From: Planctopirus ephydatiae
GTDB lineage: Bacteria > Planctomycetota > Planctomycetia > Planctomycetales > Planctomycetaceae
Direction of reading: 5' to 3'
Assembly: GCF_007752345.1 (NCBI RefSeq)
Contig: NZ_CP036299.1
Location: 1,565,001-1,629,000, forward strand
Length of the DNA stretch: 64,000 bases
Positions 55,403 to 64,000 of the stretch are shown here, in pieces (within the stretch, counting starts at the first letter, position 1; every line of letters begins with the position of its first letter). The notes beneath the pieces were generated by a model, which had not been told where the DNA came from, made no database searches, and saw only the letters and a program-made list of their open reading frames with translations. Both the position numbers and the translations under genes were made by a program.

Positions 55403-56743
55403 GTGATTACGGCCTCAGCCCCCGAAGCCGCCCCGACCGATGAAGACCAGACACGGGAAGTCTCGATTGACGACCTGATCGTCGGAAGGCCACTTACCTA
55501 TCCTGTGAATGACACACGGGGAAGGCTGCTTCTGGCAGCCGGTCAGGAACTGACAAGATTGGCCAAACGTCGGCTGAAAAGCCTGGGTGTTCATCGTGTC
55601 TGTGCCCATGCTGCGGATTCCATGATTCAAAATCTGAATCAGATCGAACTCCGTTCTGCTTCGAGCCTGGCCAGCCACGATGAAATTTCCGCCAAGCTGG
55701 ATCATGTCGTCGAGCAGGGTCTCTTTCAGATCCAGAACAGCGGGCCTGCGGTTCGCGATCGAGTGCGTCAGCATGGGGCGACATCGTTTGATCGAGAACT
55801 TCAAAAAGATGTTTCGGAGCTTCGCAGCGAAACCCAGGCTGAACTTTCCAATCTGGTGAAAGAGGCACTCCAGGGACGCAATGATACCGGTGGTGCCGTC
55901 GCTCAGATGGCCGCTCAATTTCTGGCTCAATCGACCGAAGACACCGATTGCGTGCTCTCGGTAGTGCTGGAAGCTGCCAAGAAGCCCGATCTTGCCGACC
56001 ATGCATTGAAAATGGCAGTTCTCGCCATGGCGATTGGTATCGAGATGGGACTGGACGAAGATAACAGCCGCCGACTTTGCGTTACGGGTCTGGTTTGCGA
56101 TTGGGGCATGTACAAACTCCCCGACGAACTGCTCAACGCCGATCGCATCCTGAGTGTGGGTGATCATCTGCAAATCCAGAAACATTCTCAGTACACAGCA
56201 GAGATTCTGGACCGCACGACAGGGTTGCCCAGTCAGACAGCCGTCATCGCCTATCAGGTTCACGAGCGGCCGAATGGTCGTGGTTATCCCAAACAGCGCA
56301 CCAGCGAACGAATCAACATCTGCTCCCGAATTTTGAATGTCGCCGACACTTACACGGCACTCACCTCACCCCGTGCCTGGCGACCGGCATTAACACCGTA
56401 TGCAGCGATGGAAACCATCCTGAGGATGGCTCGAACTCGTGATGTCGATCCCGATGTGACACGCTCTCTGCTCAAGGTCATGTCGCTCTTTCCGATCGGG
56501 AGTCTGGTGGCACTCAATGATGGGAGCGTTGCGCAGGTGATTCGCCGGAATGGGAATCAATATGACCGGCCGATCATCGAAGTCGTACAGACTGCCGACG
56601 GGCAGCCTGTGCCGCTGGAAAACCGGGTCGCGATCGATTTAATGATGAGTCCACTCGAAGTCGTTCAGGCGATCGCAACACCGGGCTCAGAGGAAGAAAC
56701 GTGGTGTGAGCCCTATGTGTTGATTAACAGGACGCTGCGTTAA
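55403..56743 (+). CDS. HD-GYP-type protein with altered HD motif
   Basis: A 446-residue cytosolic protein. Residues about 20-60 (DLIVGRPLTYPVNDTRGRLLL, LTRLAKRRLKSLGVHRV) are the small N-terminal domain common in planctomycete HD-GYP proteins. From about 195 the HD-GYP core follows, but key positions differ. The metal-binding HD of 'LLHDIGK' reads GLVCDWGMYKLPDELL (His to Cys, Lys to Met), and 'HHERWDGSGYP' reads YQVHERPNGRGYP. QKHSQYTAEIL, RILNVADTYTALTSPRAWRP and the GYP itself are kept. The C-terminus has a beta domain (PIGSLVALNDGSVAQVIRR). It may bind cyclic di-GMP without cleaving it, or use other metals; inferred. GTG start at 55403 follows GGAG. Confidence 0.85.
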   Translation: MITASAPEAAPTDEDQTREVSIDDLIVGRPLTYPVNDTRGRLLLAAGQELTRLAKRRLKSLGVHRVCAHAADSMIQNLNQIELRSASSLASHDEISAKLDHVVEQGLFQIQNSGPAVRDRVRQHGATSFDRELQKDVSELRSETQAELSNLVKEALQGRNDTGGAVAQMAAQFLAQSTEDTDCVLSVVLEAAKKPDLADHALKMAVLAMAIGIEMGLDEDNSRRLCVTGLVCDWGMYKLPDELLNADRILSVGDHLQIQKHSQYTAEILDRTTGLPSQTAVIAYQVHERPNGRGYPKQRTSERINICSRILNVADTYTALTSPRAWRPALTPYAAMETILRMARTRDVDPDVTRSLLKVMSLFPIGSLVALNDGSVAQVIRRNGNQYDRPIIEVVQTADGQPVPLENRVAIDLMMSPLEVVQAIATPGSEEETWCEPYVLINRTLR

Positions 56744-56820
56744 ATCGTTTTTTCTCCAAATGTCACTGATTGATAGCGAGTGGCCAGACACTTTGTGATC
56801 TGCACCAGTGAAGGCCATGT

Positions 56821-58833
56821 CTACCGGGGGATGGATTCCTGAGTCGCTGAGACTGGCAGAATCGTACCAGGTTCGCTGATCGCACCTGATCGTTGCAATC
56901 CCTCTGGAGTTTCGACGGATAGGTCAGTGCTCTTCTGTGATTCGGCGAGTTGATGCTCGACTGGCAAACGCGCCACCACAACTCCCATATCTGGGTCTTT
57001 ACCAAGAAAACGACCACAAGCCACAACGCAAACTTGCTCACAGGCGACTGGTAGGTAATCGCTCTCCAGATACCTGGGGTACGAGGTGCAGAGATAGGTT
57101 AGCCCTGAAAGTTGCTCAGGCGAGAAACGGGAAGTGATCGATCGCTGATTTTTATTGATCGAAGCCGCACCTGCTGCTGATTCAACGCTGCTCGATATGG
57201 ATCGAGGTTGATCAGGTACAGGATCGATCCGTCGGATAAAGCGACCAGTGCGTCGATAGTACTGGTATTCAAAATTGTGGTGGACTTCTCCCAAACTGAC
57301 AAGTTCCGCTCCCTCGGGCAGATCCTTAAGTAGCTTCTCGACTGCCAGATCGATACGCGAACTCCGGCGTGTGTAATCGTCGACTACAGCCGTCACGAAT
57401 GTTCCACCCACGAACAATCCCAGCGCTGCAAGACCTTGAATGCACCTCGCTTCGGTGGTTGTCGAGCGGCACACCCACATGGTTCTGCCCAGTAGTGCCG
57501 CAGCCATCATCAGGAAAACGCCATACACAGGTGGGACTGACAGATTTCCCAATGGCAGCGAGAACTCTGTTGCCACCGTCAGCACAGCCATCACCCCACC
57601 AGCAATCCAGGCCAGGATGGCAAAGGTGCCGATAAACCTGGAGAGTGGCAGAATCGGCGCAGGATTATCGCTGAGATTATCCTGTCGACTTGATGACGTG
57701 GAGGCTAAGGATGGCTCAACGGCTTTCGAGGCTTTGACCCACTGATAGAGCGTTTCGATTGTCACACCGATCAGCACCGCTGCCAATGGGTAGACAGACA
57801 TTAAAAAGCGTGTGCGGGTTCCGGTAATCAGCCAGACTGTCGGAAACGATGTGACCAGAGCGAGACCGGCAAACAGCATCACCTGATGGTAAGGCGCCAT
57901 ACGTTGACGCCATGGTTTCGAGCACAAATTGATCAGTAACAGTGACCAGGGAGCCCAGCAACCGACCACCAGAGAGATCGGGAATTCCGTCAGATGTTTC
58001 AGATAGGTAAAGATTGTTCGATCACCACCATAAAGAACGACATCACCTGTAAAGACATGGCGAAGACCTGGGACACCTAATTGCAGGTAGAAAGGCACGA
58101 GCCACATTGCAATCAGGCTGGCACATAGAGCAATGCCAGATACATGGGCCCAGGAGAGTGCGAATCGGGCACGGCCATTGATCAGCAGATACAGCCCGAT
58201 GGTCGCGGCGAAGTAGACAGGAGCTTGTGGGCCTTTGGTCATGATGGCGCCAGTCAGCAGTAAGTAAGCCACGGGCCAGATGATCCATGCCGACCATTGT
58301 TTCTGCCAGCCAGTGTGCCAGAACAGCAGAGCCGCTGAGAGAAACAACGTGAAAGGAAGATCTGTCTCTCCCGTGCGGCCCAGTTCCATGACTTGAATCA
58401 TGGTGACATAAGCCAGCCCAGTCGCGAAAGCACCGACACGCGATAACGATTGCCGGGCGTACCCGTATAAAATGATCGAAAGCAATGCGACCGCGAGCAG
58501 GCAAGGCAGCCGAATCGATGTGATGTCTTCGGAACCTCTCACAGCCATACTGCCGGCGATCATCCAGTTATGAACGGGCGGGCGGCTGCTCATAAAATAG
58601 GGTGTTCCCTGCATGCGGGGAACAACCCAGTCGCCCGAAGTCTGCATGTTGATCGCCACCAGCGCGCGGCGGGTTTCTTCACCACGCAGCGGGGGATACT
58701 CAATGCGACTGAAGTAGACGATCCCGACGATCGCCAGCAGCAGATACAAAGGCCATTCCAATAGCCACTCAGGAAAGCGACGCATCTGACTGGTTTGACC
58801 ACCAGCAGGGGAGCATTGAACAGTAAGGTTCAT
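56821..58833 (-). CDS. GT39/ArnT-like membrane glycosyltransferase
   Basis: A 670-residue polytopic membrane protein of the dolichyl-phosphate-mannose / aminoarabinose transferase superfamily. The first outer loop has YPPLRGEETRRALVAINM, where the acidic Glu-Glu replaces the usual Asp-Glu catalytic pair, followed by GDWVVPRMQGTPYFMSSRPPVHNWMIA, typical of ArnT-like enzymes ('g...i.P..ng..y..KPPl..Wl'). About twelve hydrophobic segments follow, then a soluble C-terminal domain. Likely transfers a sugar from a lipid carrier to an envelope component. Start uncertain: 58833 or ATG 58785. Same strand as the next GT39 gene. Confidence 0.85.
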   Translation of the reverse strand: MNLTVQCSPAGGQTSQMRRFPEWLLEWPLYLLLAIVGIVYFSRIEYPPLRGEETRRALVAINMQTSGDWVVPRMQGTPYFMSSRPPVHNWMIAGSMAVRGSEDITSIRLPCLLAVALLSIILYGYARQSLSRVGAFATGLAYVTMIQVMELGRTGETDLPFTLFLSAALLFWHTGWQKQWSAWIIWPVAYLLLTGAIMTKGPQAPVYFAATIGLYLLINGRARFALSWAHVSGIALCASLIAMWLVPFYLQLGVPGLRHVFTGDVVLYGGDRTIFTYLKHLTEFPISLVVGCWAPWSLLLINLCSKPWRQRMAPYHQVMLFAGLALVTSFPTVWLITGTRTRFLMSVYPLAAVLIGVTIETLYQWVKASKAVEPSLASTSSSRQDNLSDNPAPILPLSRFIGTFAILAWIAGGVMAVLTVATEFSLPLGNLSVPPVYGVFLMMAAALLGRTMWVCRSTTTEARCIQGLAALGLFVGGTFVTAVVDDYTRRSSRIDLAVEKLLKDLPEGAELVSLGEVHHNFEYQYYRRTGRFIRRIDPVPDQPRSISSSVESAAGAASINKNQRSITSRFSPEQLSGLTYLCTSYPRYLESDYLPVACEQVCVVACGRFLGKDPDMGVVVARLPVEHQLAESQKSTDLSVETPEGLQRSGAISEPGTILPVSATQESIPR

Positions 58834-58984
58834 TCCGTTGATACCTGCAAAAGCACCTGCGGGCCATCACCAAAGATATGACCAGTCAGGAGAGAGTCCG
58901 AGCCCAAGAAATCAATTCAAGCTTCCGGCTCAATAGCAGAACGTACAGGCAAAGGTCAATCCCAACTCGATTCCACAGAGTAAG

Positions 58985-61063
58985 TTAGGGCAAACGGGGG
59001 AAGTGACTGTTGCTGACAAAATCCAGATTGTCCTGCCCAGGCGATGGATGGCTTTCTGGCAACGGGTGATCGACGGCAGGTGGCTGCAATTCGGAAAGTG
59101 CTCTTTCAAAAGTGAAGAGATAACCTGCATGCCTTCCATCACGATTCGAATGCACCAGAGGGTATGTCCGGGATGGTGTATAGACCGTCGATGGAAAGGC
59201 CTGTGCTAACTCGAGCTGAATCTCAGGAGAGAGTTCATGGATCGGCTGATGGCTGAAGAACAGCACTTTTTCACTGGTGGGAACGACGGAATTCAACTGC
59301 TGCTTGCGATTGGCTTCTTCAAGCAGGCGGTTAGCCCTGAACTTGGCTCCTTGCTCAGAACAGAGTTGATGCTCTGCGTAAGCCACATGATGATCATCAG
59401 CGGCACAGCGGATCGATTGCGTGATGGGAGTCTGCAAATAGATCGAGGCGAGAGTTTCTCTCATCGACGTATCGTTGGGATCTTTAGCGGGCTTCTGAAT
59501 GAAGTAAATCCCTTGCCCGACCACAAAACCCAGGCCGATCACAGCCACCAGCAGGCGGCAAAGTCGTCTGCCAGTGATTGTCTTTCTCGGGAATAGAGCA
59601 ATCACACCCCAGGCCACCAGCAGGCAAATCATGGGTGCCAGATGCTGGGCAATGCGGGCTGATCCACCATAGGGATACTTATGAAGCGCAGCGGCCAGTG
59701 CTGTCAGTAGAAACGGCGAAACAAGCAGAAGAAGAATCTGCCGCTGTCGAAATGCCAGTAGAACGATCCCCAACACGAGAAAGATCGTAGTCGCAGCACT
59801 CCCACCATGCTCTGCACCCACAGGATATGCCACCATACTGCCTGTGTGAGCTTCCGCCAGCCAGCGCAAAATCTCCTGAGCAGAGAAACTGCGGGGCATC
59901 GCATCCTGCCAGAAGACCTTGAGATTCATGACCTGATTGCCATGCTCATAAGCGGACTTTCCGAAGCGGTTCCACATGAAAAACGTACTGAGTACCAGGG
60001 GGATTCCAACCAGAAAACCGCCGATCAGAGCCCTTTGAAGGCGAAGAGAGCGGGATTCGAATCGAAAAGGCAGAATGCGCGTAATTGTGGATCGATCATT
60101 GACGGGAATCTGCAACAGCAAGCCTGCAGGAAGTCTGGGAAGCGGTGGCGACAATTGCCAGAAGAAGCGTCCTACAATCATTCCACCGGCGACAAAAACG
60201 CCCGGGAATGAGATCCAGGGTGTGACCACACACAAGATTAGGAATAGACCAAACCAGAACCAGGCATGGTTGCCTTTGTTCTGCCGATGGATCAAGGTCC
60301 GTTTGGCCGACGAATCAGCAAGTGACCGGGCCGCACAACCGAGAAGCAGTACTGAAAGACAGAGATCGATGGAGTAAGGCTTGAGTTCGCTGGCGAGGCG
60401 GACGGGAAAAATGCTGACAGCCAGAAGCACGGTCGCGACCCAGCAGACTTCCCGTCTGGCTAATGGACGGACCGCCCACGGGAAAAAAGCCAGTGCCGCC
60501 ATCCCCATGATGATTGCGGGAGTACGCAGTGAAACTTCCGAAGCACCCCAGGTGGCCACATTCAGCCATGTCCCCAGCAGAAATCCACTGGGAGCGATCT
60601 GGCCATATTCGAGTGGCGTGAAGAGAGTCTTGAAGTCACGGGAAAGAATTGAAGTTGCCAGATAAGCTTCATCGCACCAGAGAGGGCGAACCATGGCATA
60701 GCGAAGAAATCGCAGTGAGATCCCGATCAATACCGTCGCCCAGATCCAGTAAGCCAGCGGTTGTCTCGTGAGTTGTACGAGCCGTTTGATAAGCGGATGT
60801 TGGTGGCGACTGACGACTGGCTGAGGTCTGAAAGCACGCTCTAAGCGATCTGCGGTGGGAGCGATCGCTATGTTCGTCTCCAGTGGTCGGCACAGTCTTT
60901 TCCGAGGTGCATCTTGGCTTTTCCGAGGTGCATCCTGCTCTCGAATCGATGACACGATTCCCACCATTCCCTGGTTGCCAGTATTCTCTGGATGGAGGAC
61001 AGGAAATCCTCCACGACTGTTGAGAATGTCTTTTGCGATAACGATCTGACATTCAGGATTCAT
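58985..61063 (-). CDS. GT39-like membrane glycosyltransferase
   Basis: A polytopic membrane protein of about 692 residues in the same superfamily as its neighbour but only distantly alike. The outer-loop motif reads LWCDEAYLATSILSRDFKTL, with the Asp-Glu pair, followed by QIAPSGFLLGTWL. About ten membrane segments follow and a C-terminal soluble part. The N-terminal 100 residues are polar and contain a duplicated QDAPRKS/QDAPRKR heptad caused by a 21-base tandem repeat at 60897-60938. ATG 61063 (MNPECQIVIA) is used; the frame is open to a GTG at 61186 and the true start is unsure. Probably envelope polysaccharide or protein glycosylation. Confidence 0.82.
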   Translation of the reverse strand: MNPECQIVIAKDILNSRGGFPVLHPENTGNQGMVGIVSSIREQDAPRKSQDAPRKRLCRPLETNIAIAPTADRLERAFRPQPVVSRHQHPLIKRLVQLTRQPLAYWIWATVLIGISLRFLRYAMVRPLWCDEAYLATSILSRDFKTLFTPLEYGQIAPSGFLLGTWLNVATWGASEVSLRTPAIIMGMAALAFFPWAVRPLARREVCWVATVLLAVSIFPVRLASELKPYSIDLCLSVLLLGCAARSLADSSAKRTLIHRQNKGNHAWFWFGLFLILCVVTPWISFPGVFVAGGMIVGRFFWQLSPPLPRLPAGLLLQIPVNDRSTITRILPFRFESRSLRLQRALIGGFLVGIPLVLSTFFMWNRFGKSAYEHGNQVMNLKVFWQDAMPRSFSAQEILRWLAEAHTGSMVAYPVGAEHGGSAATTIFLVLGIVLLAFRQRQILLLLVSPFLLTALAAALHKYPYGGSARIAQHLAPMICLLVAWGVIALFPRKTITGRRLCRLLVAVIGLGFVVGQGIYFIQKPAKDPNDTSMRETLASIYLQTPITQSIRCAADDHHVAYAEHQLCSEQGAKFRANRLLEEANRKQQLNSVVPTSEKVLFFSHQPIHELSPEIQLELAQAFPSTVYTPSRTYPLVHSNRDGRHAGYLFTFERALSELQPPAVDHPLPESHPSPGQDNLDFVSNSHFPRLP
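60897..60938. repeat. Tandem 21-base repeat inside the GT39 gene
   Basis: Two adjacent 21-base units differ at two positions and encode the repeated heptad QDAPRKS/QDAPRKR in the polar N-terminal region. A recent in-frame duplication. Confidence 0.8.
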
Positions 61064-61235
61064 GGATGGAAAACGAAGGTTTTCCACTACGTATCCAACC
61101 GGAATCCTCCTGAATGAAATGCTCGTTTTAAGGAATTTGAGAAGTTGAGAAAAGGCGAAACCGGCCATTCCTGCCGATCTTGTCACGCGAATTTCAAAAA
61201 ACGTGCGAAATCGTCAGCTTCGCTCCTCCACCGTT

Positions 61236-62267
61236 TCAGTGGGTGGCCGAGAGGTCGATGACGACTTTGCCAAAATGATGGCCGGATGCCAGCCACTCAA
61301 AGGCTTGGGGTGATTGATCGTAAGGAAACACACCGTCAATCACCGGATACAGTTGGTGCGACGCCAGGAATTGATTCATTTCATTAAACATTTCCTGGCT
61401 GCCGACATAGATCCCATTTAATCGAATGTTACGGGCCACGAGTGGAAAGAGGCTGCCGGTAGGTGGCCCAAACCCCGTGAGCACTCCGATTAACGCAATA
61501 TGTCCTCCAGCGGACACAGACTGCATCGAGCGATCAAACGTTCCCGGCCCACCCACTTCGACCACATGATCCACGCCCCGATGAGCTGTCAGCTCATGAA
61601 CCACTTTTTGCCATTCGGCATGTGAGCGATAGTTGATGGTGTGAGTCGCTCCCAGTTCAATGGCACGTGCCAGTTTTTCATCACTGCTGGAAGTGATCAG
61701 GACTTGAGCACCTGCTGCCGCAGCGAACTGCAACGCAAAGACAGAAACACCGCCAGTTCCCAGGCACAAGACTGTTTGTCCAGCCGATAGCCCACCCCGC
61801 ACAAATAGCGCATGGTAGGCCGTTAATGCTGCACAAGGTAACGTTGAGGCTTCCAGATCCGAGAGATACCCGGGAGTGGCCACGAGAGCCGATTCGTCCA
61901 GCGTCACGAAGCTTCCGAGCATCCCATCCACAGTGCCACCCAGATCATGCTGGTGGTGAGCCATCTGGAATGGGCCCTCTTTCCAGGTGGCAAAGAAACT
62001 CCCCATCACACGATCGCCCACTTTCCAACGTGTGACTCCTGCGCCCACTTCTGCCACAACACCCGCGCCATCCGAACAGGGAATGCGGCCACCCACCTGC
62101 CGGCGAGCCAGATTGTGCAAAGCAATATGATCCCGATAGTTCAAAGAGACCGCTTTGACAGCCACTCGCACCTGATGTGAACCCAGTTGTTTCACGGGTC
62201 GATGCTTACGCTCCAGGCGGTATTTGTCTGCCGTCGGTGCATATTCAAAAACATCGATGTCATGCAT
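61236..62267 (-). CDS. MDR-type NAD(P)-dependent alcohol dehydrogenase / quinone reductase
   Basis: A 343-residue medium-chain dehydrogenase/reductase. Seen: the GroES-like catalytic half with SLNYRDHIALHN and IPCSDGAGVVAEVGAGVTRWKVGDRVMG, LPCAALTAYHALF, then the Rossmann loop LCLGTGGVSVFALQFA near 165-180 and ATHTINYRSHAEW. The structural-zinc cysteines are absent, and the usual 'C/GHE' catalytic zinc site is not evident, which fits the zinc-independent quinone-oxidoreductase branch. Substrate unknown. It follows the OYE gene by 63 bases on the same strand, so both likely belong to one redox unit. Confidence 0.9.
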   Translation of the reverse strand: MHDIDVFEYAPTADKYRLERKHRPVKQLGSHQVRVAVKAVSLNYRDHIALHNLARRQVGGRIPCSDGAGVVAEVGAGVTRWKVGDRVMGSFFATWKEGPFQMAHHQHDLGGTVDGMLGSFVTLDESALVATPGYLSDLEASTLPCAALTAYHALFVRGGLSAGQTVLCLGTGGVSVFALQFAAAAGAQVLITSSSDEKLARAIELGATHTINYRSHAEWQKVVHELTAHRGVDHVVEVGGPGTFDRSMQSVSAGGHIALIGVLTGFGPPTGSLFPLVARNIRLNGIYVGSQEMFNEMNQFLASHQLYPVIDGVFPYDQSPQAFEWLASGHHFGKVVIDLSATH

Positions 62268-62330
62268 AAGAGGTTGCTCGATTGATCAAATTGAACTGCA
62301 AAACTTGCTAACAGACATACCCGTCAAAGC

Positions 62331-63413
62331 TTATCTTCTCAATGCGCTGGAGTACTGGATGGGCAACACATTCATGGGGCGCTCGACATCCAGTTCCCGG
62401 GCAGCCACATAAGGCCAGTGAGGGTTTGCCAATGAAGCTCTTGCCAGCATGATAAAATCAGCCTGGCCCTTGGCGATGATCGCTTCCGCCTGCTGCGCTT
62501 CGGTAATCATCCAGCCCACAGCCACAGGAATCTCGGCAGCTCGCCGAATCTTTTCGGCAATCGGCACCATAAAGCCTGGCCCCCACGGAACATGTGAGAT
62601 ATCTGGTGTCACAAACCCATGGCTGACATCAAGCAGGTCGAGTCCTCGCTTTTTCAATACAGCAGCCAGTTCAATCGATTCATCCACCGTCACACCACCA
62701 TCCAGCCAGTCGGTGACAGAAAGTCTCGCAATCAAAGGGAGATGCTCGGGCCATACGGCGCGAACGGCATCAAAAGTTTCAATTAAAAAGCGGGCTCGAT
62801 TTTCCCATGAGCCGCCGTATTGATCCGTCCGATGATTCGCGAGTGGTGACCAGAATTCATGAGCCAGGTAACCATGGGCAAAATGAAGTTCGAGAAGTTG
62901 ATAACCGGCCTCGATCGCTCGTTTGGCAGCGGCCACAAAGTGTCCCTGCACCTGATGGATTTCCTCGAGCGATAGCGCCTGGGGAACTTTTGTCAGATTG
63001 TCTCCGAAGGCTTCTGCAGATGGAGCGATCACATCCCAGCCACCATGATCATTCACAAGATGCCCACCACCCTGCCAGGGAAGATCAGCGCTGGCTTTTC
63101 GCCCTGCATGGGCAATCTGTATCCCGGCAACAGCACCATGCGCTTTAATGAATCGATTGATACGAGCCAGCGGTTCAATTTGCGAATCTGTCCATAAGCC
63201 CGCATCACCCGGAGAAATTCGACCCTCGGGTGAAACCGCCGTCGCCTCAGCCACAATCAGACCGGCACCACCCACCGCCCGCGCACCAAGATGCACCAGA
63301 TGCCAGTCATCCGCATGTCCATCATGAGATGAGTACTGACACATCGGGGAGACCGCAATGCGATTTCGGAAACTGACATCCTTCAGTTGATAAGGGCTGA
63401 ATAACTGACTCAT
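62331..63413 (-). CDS. namA: NADH:flavin oxidoreductase, Old Yellow Enzyme (YqjM/NamA class)
   Basis: A 360-residue FMN enzyme that reduces activated C=C bonds using NADPH. The barrel shows FRNRIAVSPMCQYSSHDGHA, with the YqjM-class Cys-26-type residue in PMCQY; VAEATAVSPEGRISPGDAG; GIQIAHAGRKAS with the substrate His; LLELHFAHGYLAHEFWSPL, ARLSVTDWLDGG, and the FMN-phosphate site ADFIMLARASLANPHWP. The symbol is by class; physiological substrate is unknown. AGAGG precedes the ATG. It heads a two-gene unit with the MDR dehydrogenase. Confidence 0.92.
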   Translation of the reverse strand: MSQLFSPYQLKDVSFRNRIAVSPMCQYSSHDGHADDWHLVHLGARAVGGAGLIVAEATAVSPEGRISPGDAGLWTDSQIEPLARINRFIKAHGAVAGIQIAHAGRKASADLPWQGGGHLVNDHGGWDVIAPSAEAFGDNLTKVPQALSLEEIHQVQGHFVAAAKRAIEAGYQLLELHFAHGYLAHEFWSPLANHRTDQYGGSWENRARFLIETFDAVRAVWPEHLPLIARLSVTDWLDGGVTVDESIELAAVLKKRGLDLLDVSHGFVTPDISHVPWGPGFMVPIAEKIRRAAEIPVAVGWMITEAQQAEAIIAKGQADFIMLARASLANPHWPYVAARELDVERPMNVLPIQYSSALRR

Positions 63414-63854
63414 GAGAAAAGAACCTCTCCTGCTGGGACGCCGTAATTTCTCTGATGATCATGTGAAATCATGCTGAGAAACCATAGTCAAAACGGATTG
63501 ATCATTGGGTTTCTGATTTCGAGCTTGCTGGAAGTACCCTGGCGGGAAGCGAGTCTTACAAGCCGTACAGCCAGGCTGAACTCAGCTTGTTGTTCGATTG
63601 TCTGGCGATGCTGCCCGCCCATTGGGTGTTCTTCAATTTGCCATGAGAAAGTACCGGCAAAACATCACAAGGGATTGGACTTTCCGGAAGCCGCGTTGAT
63701 GTAGGTGTTTCTCCCCGTGGCACCAACTCTTTTAGGGGTTATGGACGGAAATTTAGTGTTGAAGTGGCAGGATCTGTCTCGCATCCATAAATGATCTCCG
63801 ATACGCTGAAGTGTGATCGCCATCGAAAACGACAAAGCCAAGTCGAGACAGCTC
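63414..63854. other. Intergenic region, no gene seen
   Basis: These 441 bases separate the OYE gene from the partial cytochrome-type gene. A 77-codon frame at 63471-63704 is Cys- and Ser-rich and resembles nothing known, so it is not called. Promoters for both flanking genes are expected here. Confidence 0.4.
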
Positions 63855-64000
63855 ATGAAGTCGGTAGTCACTTTTAACTCAGTTCTCCTTTCAGCCGTGA
63901 TGACGGTTGTCTTGAGTTTCGAAACTCAGGGATCGATTCAAGCGGCAGATGCCATCGAAAGTTTTATTGCCCAGCACTGCATTCGATGTCATGGCCCACA
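63855..64000 (+). CDS. Secreted planctomycete cytochrome-type protein, 5' fragment
   Basis: ATG at 63855 opens a frame that runs off the window end after about 48 residues. A signal peptide (LLSAVMTVVLSFETQGSIQA) is followed by FIAQHCIRCHGP, where CIRCH is a c-type heme site of the PSCyt1 kind. The rest of the protein (perhaps DUF1587/1592 or DUF1549/1553) is outside the window. Confidence 0.75.
   Translation, partial: MKSVVTFNSVLLSAVMTVVLSFETQGSIQAADAIESFIAQHCIRCHGP

Noticed and set aside
63471-63704. 77-codon frame in the last intergenic region
   Set aside because: Atypical composition, no ribosome site and no family resemblance.

Overview
The window looks like chromosomal DNA from a planctomycete, most likely of the Planctopirus/Planctomyces type (Planctomycetaceae). 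The grounds are several proteins with Planctomycete-type cytochrome C, DUF1549, DUF1553 and DUF1501 domains, a DUF1559 prepilin-like protein, ECF sigma / anti-sigma pairing, many conserved but unnamed secreted proteins, moderate GC and frequent starts without a clear Shine-Dalgarno. The genus is an inference from memory of the families. I saw no rRNA, tRNA, insertion sequence, prophage or CRISPR array.

Layout. 1-146: 5' end of a PAS-domain protein on the minus strand. 258-4913: secreted cytochrome/LamG/DUF1553 protein followed by its DUF1501 partner. 4914-8564: Sir2 deacylase, a solitary Cas2/VapD-like small protein divergent from a cyclic-phosphate-processing receiver (cREC) protein, and a VWA protein. 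9137-16931: DUF1549/1553 and DUF1501 pair, an ECF sigma factor, a membrane protein that joins an anti-sigma-like N-terminus to DUF1549/DUF1553, then bioD. 16979-22614 (minus): leucine-rich lipoprotein, large secreted protein and polytopic membrane protein. 23098-28234: unnamed conserved proteins, including one with a strongly acidic tail. 28340-31120 (minus): DsbD-type reductase. 31121-32086: a gene-poor stretch with decayed tandem repeats. 32087-37915: RarA, purple-acid-phosphatase-like enzyme, MnmM-like methyltransferase, aldo/keto reductase, DUF1559 protein. 38301-41060: a FlgG-like module on a membrane anchor, then RsgA. 41099-46987: sugar metabolism genes (TIM-barrel isomerase, PfkB kinase), small membrane proteins, an Ala-repeat secreted protein and a Spy/LTXXQ protein. 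47251-52858: a compact TetR-MFP-RND efflux operon with a readable promoter and operator. 52903-56743: CoA-binding protein, metallopeptidase, adenosine-kinase-like PfkB protein, HD-GYP protein with altered metal-binding motif. 56821-63413 (minus): two GT39-type membrane glycosyltransferases, an MDR dehydrogenase and an Old Yellow Enzyme. 63855-64000: start of another cytochrome-type protein, cut by the window end.

Most genes are housekeeping or lineage-specific. The strongest candidates for undescribed biology are the sigma / anti-sigma-DUF1549 fusion locus (12778-16161), the membrane-anchored FlgG-like protein (38301-39866), the Sir2 / Cas2-like / cREC neighbourhood (5283-7120), and the HD-GYP protein whose HD motif reads CD (55403-56743). 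All functional claims rest on motifs read by eye; no database search was run.
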